A DNA stretch of 7,993 bases, taken from positions 1-7,993 of the forward strand of contig UQZY01000057.1 of assembly GCA_900545655.1 (NCBI GenBank), read 5' to 3'. This stretch comes from an uncultured Oscillospiraceae bacterium. Its GTDB lineage: Bacteria; Bacillota; Clostridia; Oscillospirales; Acutalibacteraceae. Position numbers and translations under genes: made by a program. Below, one piece after another: positions 1 to 5,207 of the stretch. Position 1 is the stretch's first letter. The number at the start of each line of letters is the position of its first letter. The notes under the pieces are model-generated. The model saw nothing but the letters and a program-made list of their open reading frames with translations. It did not search any database and was not told the origin of the DNA.

Positions 1-95
1 GTATTTATCAACGAAATGGTCGTCAGGTTGTTTTATTCGATTCGACGCCTGATAAAATATTACACCTCGACGCCAAAAGAAATAAGAAGCGGTAA
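1..95 (+). CDS. 3' end of a coding frame cut by the window edge (probably the N-terminal side of the next gene)
   Basis: The third reading frame is open from the window edge to a TAA at 93-95 and ends in VVLFDSTPDKILHLDA followed by KRNKKR. Its composition looks protein-like. The overlapping frame-1 reading is rich in Arg, Tyr and Ile and looks like a shadow. I infer that this is not a separate gene. At the AAAA run at 75-78, moving by one base to frame 1 gives KILHLDAKEIRSGKLLWKN, which runs smoothly into the next ORF. The segment would then be the interior of a longer protein split by a one-base insertion, a sequencing error, or a +1 frameshift. Function is unknown because too little is visible. 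Confidence 0.45.
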   Translation, partial: IYQRNGRQVVLFDSTPDKILHLDAKRNKKR

Positions 96-96
96 G

Positions 97-585
97 TTGT
101 TATGGAAAAATTGCGAACCTTTTTCAAATGCAACGGTAAAAAGAATGTTGACCGTTGCTCACGGTACATTCTGCTTAATAGATATTGGAGATGCTTCAAT
201 TCGGGCAATCTCGACCGGTGGCGGTAATTTTAATGTTGTTGAGTTCTTTATGAGATTAAATATTGTAGGCGTTGGGCGCTTTACAATATCTCTTTATGGA
301 GAAATTAAGCGAGGAGTGCAAGCAAAACAAGTTTCCTCTGATGGTTCATTCATAAAAAGAGAAAAAGTTATCGTTGATGATTACATAAATGGCTTAATGA
401 CGCTTTCGGAGGCATACGATGACAAGGAACTTTTATCTTTTGTTGCAGACTTGAAAGAAAGTGGGCTATATAAAGAGTCGTTTGAAAAAACAGTTCTACT
501 CGCAATGAAGCGCAATGTGCCTGAAGATGAAGCCATAAAATCAAAAGCAGAAATAGACGCCTATTTCCAAGGAGGCTCTTTATAA
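97..585 (+). CDS. unrecognised protein, C-terminal part, first visible gene of the left operon
   Basis: Frame 1 is open from the window edge to 585, but convincing coding sense starts near 76. No start is well supported. TTG at 97 has a weak purine-rich AAGAAG upstream, ATG at 145 has no Shine-Dalgarno, and ATG at 16 lies in what looks like shadow sequence. The 162-aa product from TTG carries a dense block, VAHGTFCLIDIGDASIRA, then a Gly-rich turn and FFMRLNIVGVGRFTISLYGE (residues about 19-70), which suggests amphipathic or membrane-contacting helices. A charged helical tail follows. I recognise no named family. The stop codon TAA overlaps the ATG of the next gene by one base, and that gene's AAGGAGG (569-575) lies inside this one, so the two are probably translationally coupled. 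This is probably the C-terminal half of a larger protein. Confidence 0.65.
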   Translation: MLWKNCEPFSNATVKRMLTVAHGTFCLIDIGDASIRAISTGGGNFNVVEFFMRLNIVGVGRFTISLYGEIKRGVQAKQVSSDGSFIKREKVIVDDYINGLMTLSEAYDDKELLSFVADLKESGLYKESFEKTVLLAMKRNVPEDEAIKSKAEIDAYFQGGSL

Positions 586-1712
586 TGAAATGTAAGAAAA
601 AGTCAAAACTTAAAATCGCACAGGCTGAAGCTCAGACAGCAATAAATGAAACAAATCAAATAATCGAGGAACTTGGTAAACACTCAAGCAATTTGTGTGC
701 AGAGCTAAATTCCATTCAAGAACTGTTTGATGAAATTCGTAATATCCCAAGCGACAAAAGAATAGAGTGCGAAAGATTAAAAGAAATTCGACTGAATTGG
801 AAACAACAAGCTGAAAAGATAGAAAGCGATTACAAAGCCGCAGCAGTTAAAAATGCCGGTGCAGGTGCAGCAGGCGTGGGAGCCGGAGTAGCCGTCGTTG
901 CACTTGGCCCTACGGCTGCAATGGGAATAGCAACTACATTCGGTGTGGCTTCTACGGGGACTGCCATTTCAGCGTTGAGTGGAGCAGCCGCAACTAACGC
1001 CGCATTAGCTTGGCTTGGTGGTGGAGCACTTGCAGCAGGCGGCGGTGGTATGGCTGCCGGTAACGCATTCCTTGCACTTGCGGGACCGGTCGGATGGGCA
1101 ATCGCTGGAGTTGCACTCATTGCGAGCGGTTTAATGTTTTGGAAATCTGCGAGTGATAAAAAGAGAATTGAAAATGTATTTACACTTATCAGCGAGCGTG
1201 ATGTAAAATCCTACAAACTTGCTATTGTTGAACTGAATGAGCGTATTGCAAGGATTGAAACGGAAACCAATATGCTTAGAGAAGCAATTCTCAATGCCGA
1301 AAATTTTGGAAAAGATTATACGGCAATGACGGAAGCACAGCAGTACGAACTTGGTTCCTATGTGAATCTTATGCTTTCGTCAACGCAGCTTCTTGTAAAT
1401 CCAATAATGGGGTTGTCGCCTAAATTTGACGAGTGCGAATTTGATAAGTATATGGCTTGGGCAGATAGAAAAGCGGAAAAAACAATGTGCAATGACTATA
1501 AGCCATTGATTATTTCACTTTGTAATCTTCTTTATAAAATCGGATTGGATGATAAAGACAAGAAACTCTTATTTAAGACTTTCCGGAAAAATAAAAAAAT
1601 GCTTGCTGCAATGAACATCAAAAAGAAAGAGTTTTCAACGGATATTATGGATGCTGTTGAAGAAGCTCTTTCATATAATTATGAGTTGCAGAGCCTAAAT
1701 GCAAAACGGTAA
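585..1712 (+). CDS. glycine/alanine-rich hydrophobic-core protein with flanking helical regions (putative membrane or pore-like protein)
   Basis: The ATG at 585 has an ideal AAGGAGG at 569-575, giving 375 aa. There are three visible parts. Residues 1-85 are highly charged and helical, with many E, K, Q and N, and are coiled-coil-like. Residues 86-186 are almost only Gly, Ala, Val, Thr and Ser with runs such as GAGAAGVGAGVAVVALG and AGPVGWAIAGVALIASG, which suggests two to four membrane helices with glycine-zipper GxxxG spacing. Residues 187-375 are again charged and helical, with a lysine-rich stretch near 323-348. No signal peptide is visible. This layout (soluble helices around a Gly-zipper hydrophobic hairpin) is found in pore-forming or membrane-remodelling proteins, but no specific family can be assigned. 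It sits next to J-domain and HIRAN genes, so a conditionally inserted membrane effector is possible. That role is inference only. Confidence 0.85.
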   Translation: MKCKKKSKLKIAQAEAQTAINETNQIIEELGKHSSNLCAELNSIQELFDEIRNIPSDKRIECERLKEIRLNWKQQAEKIESDYKAAAVKNAGAGAAGVGAGVAVVALGPTAAMGIATTFGVASTGTAISALSGAAATNAALAWLGGGALAAGGGGMAAGNAFLALAGPVGWAIAGVALIASGLMFWKSASDKKRIENVFTLISERDVKSYKLAIVELNERIARIETETNMLREAILNAENFGKDYTAMTEAQQYELGSYVNLMLSSTQLLVNPIMGLSPKFDECEFDKYMAWADRKAEKTMCNDYKPLIISLCNLLYKIGLDDKDKKLLFKTFRKNKKMLAAMNIKKKEFSTDIMDAVEEALSYNYELQSLNAKR

Positions 1713-1759
1713 CTCTCCTACAAAGGACAAACTAAATTTTCTGAGTGAGGTACGATTGA

Positions 1760-2665
1760 ATGGACGAAAATGAAATCAGGAAAAGACTCGCTGGTCGTGC
1801 CGCAGAGTATGTGATGTTTAAGGACGATGAAGAAGAAAACGCCAAGACGACCGCAGAAGTATCTTCATCGGGTAATGTTATTGTATTTCCTGACTTTGAA
1901 AAGCTGAAAAGCGAAGTAGAAAAAATGCGTACAGAGCTGTCAATGCTTTTGCTGGAGCGTGACGAGCTTCAATTCGTTATCTGTAAGAATATTGAGACAG
2001 AATATATGCTGAAACTCGGCAGCATTGAGTATAAGGCATATGAAGCTCAATGTGCCGCTCTGCGACTAAAAAGAAAAATTGAATTGATTCAGGCAAAGAA
2101 AAACAGACAGGAAAAGGTAATTATTTCCGCCATTGAGGAAACGCTCGACAATGAATTTGCCGAGTATCAAAAACAGCTCGACGAGCAGATTGATAAGATG
2201 AATGACGCTCTTAAACGAAGCAAGGCGGAAGTCCTGTCTGATGAAGATAACAAGGAACTTAAAAAGCTCTATCGTAAAATAGTAAAGGCATTACACCCTG
2301 ATATTAACCCCGATGTTTCAGAAGCACAGGTTCAATTATTTGATAATGCAGTATCAGCCTATAAAAGCGGCGATTTGGGAACATTGAGAATTATCGGAGA
2401 AATGGTCGGAAACAATCCGCTGCCTGAACAGCATAAGGACGCTATGACACAGCTTGTCGAAGAACGAGAGCGTTTACAGGGATTACTTAAATCTATAAGA
2501 GATAGTATTGAAAATATCAAATCAGAGTATCCGTACACGATGAAAGATATTCTTGAGGATACAGCGAAAACCGAGCAGAAGAAGCAAGAACTTGAGGGTA
2601 TTCTTGAACAGTATAATGAGCTTATCTCTATTTATAAGGCGAAAATCGAAGAAATGTTGAGGTGA
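1760..2665 (+). CDS. J-domain (DnaJ-like) coiled-coil protein
   Basis: The 301-aa product starts at an ATG preceded by GTGAGG (1745-1750). Residues 45-155 form a long charged coiled coil. Residues about 163-215 resemble a J-domain: KELKKLYRKIVKALHPD places the diagnostic HPD at 179-181 after a basic helix II, followed by a helix III-like QLFDNAVSAYKSGD. Residues 225-300 are a second coiled coil. Known biology: the HPD loop stimulates the ATPase of Hsp70 (DnaK). The G/F-rich region and zinc-finger domain of true DnaJ are absent, so this is a class C type co-chaperone that may recruit the host DnaK to a specific client. The client may be a neighbouring product, such as the hydrophobic protein just upstream (47-bp gap); this is inference. 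An RNA-binding or purely structural role cannot be excluded. Confidence 0.85.
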   Translation: MDENEIRKRLAGRAAEYVMFKDDEEENAKTTAEVSSSGNVIVFPDFEKLKSEVEKMRTELSMLLLERDELQFVICKNIETEYMLKLGSIEYKAYEAQCAALRLKRKIELIQAKKNRQEKVIISAIEETLDNEFAEYQKQLDEQIDKMNDALKRSKAEVLSDEDNKELKKLYRKIVKALHPDINPDVSEAQVQLFDNAVSAYKSGDLGTLRIIGEMVGNNPLPEQHKDAMTQLVEERERLQGLLKSIRDSIENIKSEYPYTMKDILEDTAKTEQKKQELEGILEQYNELISIYKAKIEEMLR

Positions 2666-2669
2666 GATT

Positions 2670-3068
2670 ATGAGCGATTTGGTTAAATCCGGCGGAAGCG
2701 GACTTGTAGGGTTACTTCACGGTAAAAACGGAGAGATTTCCATACCAAAACCTTTTGAAAAAGACATATTCCTTTTTGATACCTATGTAGCCGGAACAAC
2801 CCATATTGAAGGTATCGAAGAATTAGAGCCACATCTGAATAACGATGACAGACTTGAATTTTTCAGAGAACCCGATAACCGGTATGATAAGCAAGCGATT
2901 GTCATTAAGACTGTTGACGGCGTGAAAATCGGTTATGTACCAAAGCAGGATAATGTTATATTTGCTCGCCTGATGGACGCCGGAAAGCTCCTTTTCGGTA
3001 AGATTACCTCAAAGGAAAAGAAAGGCTCGTGGGTCAAGATTTATATTAAGGTATTCCTGCACGAGTAA
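2670..3068 (+). CDS. HIRAN domain protein, stand-alone
   Basis: A 132-aa product begins 4 bp after the previous stop, with GAGG at 2659-2662 as the ribosome site inside the preceding gene. After a Gly-rich leader (residues 1-30), residues 36-130 match the HIRAN pattern: a VAGTTHIEGIE strand, LEFFREPDNRYDKQAIVI (the D/N-x-x-D-x-x-A-I element) and the conserved IGYVP near 87-91. Known biology: HIRAN domains bind single-stranded 3' DNA ends in HLTF/Rad5-like helicases. In bacteria they also occur alone or beside nucleases and helicases, where their role is less defined. No other domain is fused here, so it may act as a DNA-end or stalled-fork sensor for the operon, which is inference. Family assignment is firm; function in this setting is open. 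Confidence 0.9.
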   Translation: MSDLVKSGGSGLVGLLHGKNGEISIPKPFEKDIFLFDTYVAGTTHIEGIEELEPHLNNDDRLEFFREPDNRYDKQAIVIKTVDGVKIGYVPKQDNVIFARLMDAGKLLFGKITSKEKKGSWVKIYIKVFLHE

Positions 3069-3099
3069 TAAAAAACGAGATGAATTGAGAGAATTTATT

Positions 3100-3972
3100 A
3101 TGCCTATACCATATGATAAATTGACCTATAACGACATTCTACATCATCAGGCAGCGTATGAGTGCTTCGACAAAGCAGGAAAAGAGTTGTTTTCTGATTG
3201 GGATATTATTGGCTTTGAAAAAGCGGCGCTTGGTTGTGGGGATAATCATTATTTGTTTATGGCTGAACAGATTAAAAAAGTTCCTCATCTTTTTGGCGAT
3301 TTAGACAAGACAATGCCTTTTTTACGCTTTCGGGAAAAAGGACAGCATTATGGTTATGAGTTGTTTCTTTCCCCTCCAAAGAATTGGGGTAGCCGAGGTG
3401 CGCCATTATGGTGGGCATATGCAGCACGCAAATTCTCCTATGACAAACTACCTATGGACGAACAGTTCTTCTATGAAAAATATAAGAGTATTGTCCAAGA
3501 GTTTGGTATGAGGATTTATAGCAACCACCTTGTCTATATTGAACGATTTGCTGCCGGTGGAATGAGTTCCGGTGTTGTCGGAGAAGAATTTGTCCGCCAA
3601 GGTTGGTATGAGTTAAGACGAAGAAATCGTCTTTACCGGTCAGATGAGGTTGCTTCTGATACACTCTATTTAGATAAGGTAAAAGAACGAATAGCTTGGT
3701 ATTGCGATACCAGAAGTACCTTTGAATATAAATTAAATCCCGATTTTGACAGCAACAGTTTTTTGTTTGCATTTGAAGATAACAATATGAATGAGCATCA
3801 GAGAGAAATCGTAGCGCAACTTTGGGGTCTATATTCGGGGAAGCCTAAGAGTAAAAAAGAAGTTGCCGAGGATATGGGAGTTACATATAATAGAATCCGT
3901 CAAGTGGAAATATGCTGTTTGCGTCATATACTTCGCAACAGAAATAGAAACACTTTAATAATAGAGAAATAG
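3100..3972 (+). CDS. unknown protein with C-terminal sigma-70 region 4-like helix-turn-helix
   Basis: I choose ATG at 3100, with GAGAG at 3087-3091 spaced 8 bp, over the in-frame TTG at 3085, which lacks good spacing. This gives 290 aa. Residues 1-225 are unrecognised but rich in aromatic residues, with notable NWGSRGAPLWWAYAARKF (95-112) and FAAGGMSSGVVGEEF (150-164). Residues about 231-277 look like sigma-70 region 4: HQREIVAQLWGLYSG, then KSKKEVAEDMGVTYNRIRQVE, close to the sigma-factor consensus of EVA..GVTRERIRQIE. No region 2 (-10 recognition) is present, so it should not be a complete sigma factor. It could be a DNA-binding regulator of this operon or an effector carrying an HTH. It is the last gene before a strong hairpin terminator, 31 bp after the HIRAN gene. 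Confidence 0.85.
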   Translation: MPIPYDKLTYNDILHHQAAYECFDKAGKELFSDWDIIGFEKAALGCGDNHYLFMAEQIKKVPHLFGDLDKTMPFLRFREKGQHYGYELFLSPPKNWGSRGAPLWWAYAARKFSYDKLPMDEQFFYEKYKSIVQEFGMRIYSNHLVYIERFAAGGMSSGVVGEEFVRQGWYELRRRNRLYRSDEVASDTLYLDKVKERIAWYCDTRSTFEYKLNPDFDSNSFLFAFEDNNMNEHQREIVAQLWGLYSGKPKSKKEVAEDMGVTYNRIRQVEICCLRHILRNRNRNTLIIEK

Positions 3973-3974
3973 TA

Positions 3975-4010
3975 AAGACCGTCAGATCTCATTCGAGACT
4001 TGACGGTCTT
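3975..4010. terminator. bidirectional hairpin terminator between convergent genes
   Basis: AAGACCGTCA (3975-3984) pairs perfectly with TGACGGTCTT (4001-4010). Inside, TCTC (3987-3990) pairs with GAGA (3995-3998) around an ATTC loop, so the whole forms one nearly continuous stem. The plus strand continues ATATTTTATG and the minus strand TTTACTATTTC, both T-rich but not pure T tracts. It lies 2 bp after the stop of the HTH gene and overlaps by two bases the TAA of the convergent peptidase gene, so it should stop transcription from both sides. Confidence 0.85.
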
Positions 4011-4542
4011 ATATTTTATGATTGTATTTAAGAAAGTCGTTTCGGTGGTCTTGCTTCCGAAGTTGGTAGCCTTGCGCTATGAGCGTATCTACTTTCAAAG
4101 CAATCAGGTTGATGTCAGAACTCATTGCTCGTGCAATTTGCTGAATGTCGTAGCCGTTTTCAATGTACTCCAAAATGGTGTCATCAGGCAGCGAAGCCTG
4201 AGAAGCAAAGATATTTGCTTCATACTCCATACGGTTTTCTCGCATATCGAATATATTAAATTCTTTGAAACCACCTGCCGCAACAGCTTCTTGTCTATGA
4301 AGAATATCGTGACCGATTTCGTGCCACAGTACTATCTGTTCCACGACAGGGTGCATACCGTTTTTGAGAAAGATAAAGCGGTTCTTTAATATGACCTTAT
4401 ATGCTCCACGCTGTTTGTCGAAGTTCCGATAGATGATATTTATGCCAAGCTCTTTTGCCACCCGGTAAGGGTTGCGAGTGCCACAGCGGTCAATGAGCCT
4501 GTTTACGATTTTTACAATCTCAGCCGTAGTGTAATATCCCAA
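4009..4542 (-). CDS. immA: ImmA/IrrE family zinc metallopeptidase (paired with the XRE repressor)
   Basis: A 177-aa product with the HExxH zinc site HEIGH at residues 74-78 and the downstream EYEANIFASQASLP (106-119), whose Glu is the likely third ligand (E106 of the E-x-x-A-N-x-F-A pattern). Known family: ImmA of ICEBs1 cleaves the element's XRE repressor, and IrrE/PprI acts in the same way in Deinococcus. The start is TTG at 4542, fixed by a near-perfect AAGGAGGTGA (4558 to 4549); no other in-frame start fits. It lies 91 bp downstream of the XRE gene on the same strand, the usual repressor-protease order, so its substrate is probably that repressor. The symbol is by family analogy. The C-terminus (residues 125-177) is helical and basic and may confer partner specificity. 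Confidence 0.92.
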   Translation of the reverse strand: MGYYTTAEIVKIVNRLIDRCGTRNPYRVAKELGINIIYRNFDKQRGAYKVILKNRFIFLKNGMHPVVEQIVLWHEIGHDILHRQEAVAAGGFKEFNIFDMRENRMEYEANIFASQASLPDDTILEYIENGYDIQQIARAMSSDINLIALKVDTLIAQGYQLRKQDHRNDFLKYNHKI

Positions 4543-4548
4543 TTCGGC

Positions 4549-4558
4549 TCACCTCCTT
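4549..4558 (-). promoter_or_regulatory. Shine-Dalgarno that fixes a TTG start for the ImmA-type gene
   Basis: On the minus strand this reads AAGGAGGTGA, near-perfect complementarity to the 16S 3' end, with 9 nt between GGAGG and the TTG at 4542. It makes the TTG start convincing despite the rare codon. Confidence 0.85.
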
Positions 4559-4633
4559 GTAGGATAATTGTACCTGATATTTACCCTATAATAAAGTATA
4601 AACTTAATACTGTCCCATAAAGCGGACTTAGTT

Positions 4634-5056
4634 TCACTTCGAGGATTGCTCGTCTTTGCGATATTTCTTCGGGGTGTATTTTTTATTGTTCTTTTTGGCA
4701 ATAAGATATGCTTCCTGAATAGCGTCAACCATCTCACGCATATCTTCGTCTGCCAATTCGCCGCCGGCAAACAGACCGGTTACTTCTGCGAGTAATTCCT
4801 GAGCTTGCTTTGCCCCTCTGCGTCCATATTTATCTTCAACCTCAGCGATAAATGCGTCATCTTCCGAAAGCAGATAGTTTACATTTTCGCCGAGGGCTTC
4901 TGCCAATGCTTTATATCTTTCCATTCCTCTCGGACGAGATTTATCTTTTTCATAAGAACAGATTACACGAACGGTAACGCCTATTTTATTAGCCAACTCT
5001 TCCTGAGTAAGACCGAGTTTAGTTCTTCCGGCTTTGACTTTTTCACCGAATGTCAT
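4634..5056 (-). CDS. XRE-family (Cro/CI-type HTH) transcriptional repressor
   Basis: A 140-aa product from ATG at 5056. Residues 3-64 are a classical XRE helix-turn-helix: FGEKVKAGRTKLGLTQEELA, then NKIGVTVRVICSYEKDKSRP as recognition helix and wing, then YKALAEALGENVNYLL. Residues 65-125 are an acidic helical region, and the tail KKNNKKYTPKKYRKDEQSSK is strongly basic. This layout matches repressors found beside ImmA/IrrE peptidases in clostridial elements. An upstream in-frame GTG at 5068 is rejected because it overlaps the AAGGAG Shine-Dalgarno. It is divergent from the polymerase operon, with three related repeats in the shared intergenic region as likely operators. Inference: it represses the polymerase operon, perhaps its own promoter too, and is removed by ImmA-type cleavage. 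Confidence 0.92.
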   Translation of the reverse strand: MTFGEKVKAGRTKLGLTQEELANKIGVTVRVICSYEKDKSRPRGMERYKALAEALGENVNYLLSEDDAFIAEVEDKYGRRGAKQAQELLAEVTGLFAGGELADEDMREMVDAIQEAYLIAKKNNKKYTPKKYRKDEQSSK

Positions 5057-5067
5057 CTTTGTGTTCA

Positions 5068-5073
5068 CTCCTT
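5068..5073 (-). promoter_or_regulatory. Shine-Dalgarno of the XRE gene, which excludes the upstream GTG start
   Basis: AAGGAG on the minus strand ends on the first base of the GTG at 5068, so ribosomes cannot use that codon. It lies 11 nt before the ATG at 5056, a slightly long but usable spacing. Confidence 0.75.
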
Positions 5074-5085
5074 AATTAAGAATTT

Positions 5086-5103
5086 GTAGTTTAACTTCTT
5101 GTT
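5086..5103. promoter_or_regulatory. operator-like repeat O1, upstream of the polymerase promoter
   Basis: GTAGTTTAACTTCTTGTT matches the reverse complement of O2 (5142-5159) at 16 of 18 positions by my count. It holds a small palindrome AGTT-T-AACT. It lies 5 bp upstream of the -35 box at 5109, so O1 and O2 bracket the polymerase promoter as an inverted pair. A likely binding site for the adjacent XRE repressor. Confidence 0.65.
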
Positions 5104-5108
5104 ACCCC

Positions 5109-5137
5109 TTGACATTTGTACTTGAACTGCGTATAAT
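5109..5137 (+). promoter_or_regulatory. consensus sigma-A promoter for the polymerase operon
   Basis: TTGACA (5109-5114), a 17-bp spacer and TATAAT (5132-5137) match the housekeeping consensus at all twelve positions. Predicted start is near 5144, giving a leader of about 64 nt. Such a strong promoter in front of a mutagenic polymerase needs tight repression, which the flanking repeats O1 and O2 could provide. No GAAC-N4-GTTC LexA box is present. Confidence 0.88.
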
Positions 5138-5141
5138 AAGA

Positions 5142-5159
5142 AACAGGAAGTTTAACTAC
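5142..5159. promoter_or_regulatory. operator-like repeat O2, over both predicted transcription starts
   Basis: AACAGGAAGTTTAACTAC is the inverted partner of O1 (16/18). It covers the predicted start of the + promoter (about 5144) and of the opposing - promoter (about 5157), so one bound repressor dimer could affect both directions. Its AGGAAGTTTAA core (5145-5155) also forms a perfect inverted repeat with 5172-5182. Confidence 0.65.
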
Positions 5160-5163
5160 ATAT

Positions 5164-5192
5164 AGTTTACATTAAACTTCCTAAAAAGTCAA
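5164..5192 (-). promoter_or_regulatory. probable promoter for the XRE repressor, facing the polymerase promoter
   Basis: On the minus strand, TTGACT (5192 to 5187), a 17-bp spacer and TAAACT (5169 to 5164) form a fair sigma-A promoter, weaker than the opposing one (5/6 and 4/6 matches). Predicted start is near 5157, so the transcript reads through the + promoter into the repressor gene with a leader of about 100 nt. O3 lies in its spacer and -10 box. Confidence 0.6.
5165..5182. promoter_or_regulatory. operator-like repeat O3, inside the repressor promoter
   Basis: GTTTA-CAT-TAAAC (5165-5177) is a small palindrome. TTAAACTTCCT (5172-5182) is the exact reverse complement of the O2 core at 5145-5155. 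It lies between the -35 and -10 boxes of the minus-strand promoter and overlaps the -10, a natural place for autoregulation. Confidence 0.6.
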
Positions 5193-5207
5193 GGGGGTTC
5201 TGAAATA

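Noticed and set aside
830..1120. Minus-strand Ala/Pro-rich open frame of 96 codons
   Set aside because: It is the mirror of the Gly/Ala-rich core of the plus-strand gene, where GGN and GCN codons avoid stops on the other strand. It has low complexity and no ribosome site.
4000..4389. Plus-strand open frame of 129 codons opposite the ImmA-type gene
   Set aside because: It is antisense to a gene with an intact HExxH motif, has Phe/Val/Cys-rich composition, and starts inside the terminator stem.
4595..4611. AGTAT-N7-ATACT inverted repeat and TATAAT-like sequence between the XRE and ImmA-type genes
   Set aside because: Short AT-rich match with no convincing -35 box. The AAACTT similarity to the operators is too brief to call a fourth site.
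4549..4770. Minus-strand open frame of 73 codons overlapping the 3' end of the XRE gene
   Set aside because: It lies in another frame of a clear XRE gene, has basic shadow-like composition, and its end overlaps the Shine-Dalgarno of the peptidase gene.
5122..5137. GAAC at 5124-5127 as half of a LexA (GAAC-N4-GTTC) box
   Set aside because: The second half reads TATA, so the palindrome is absent.
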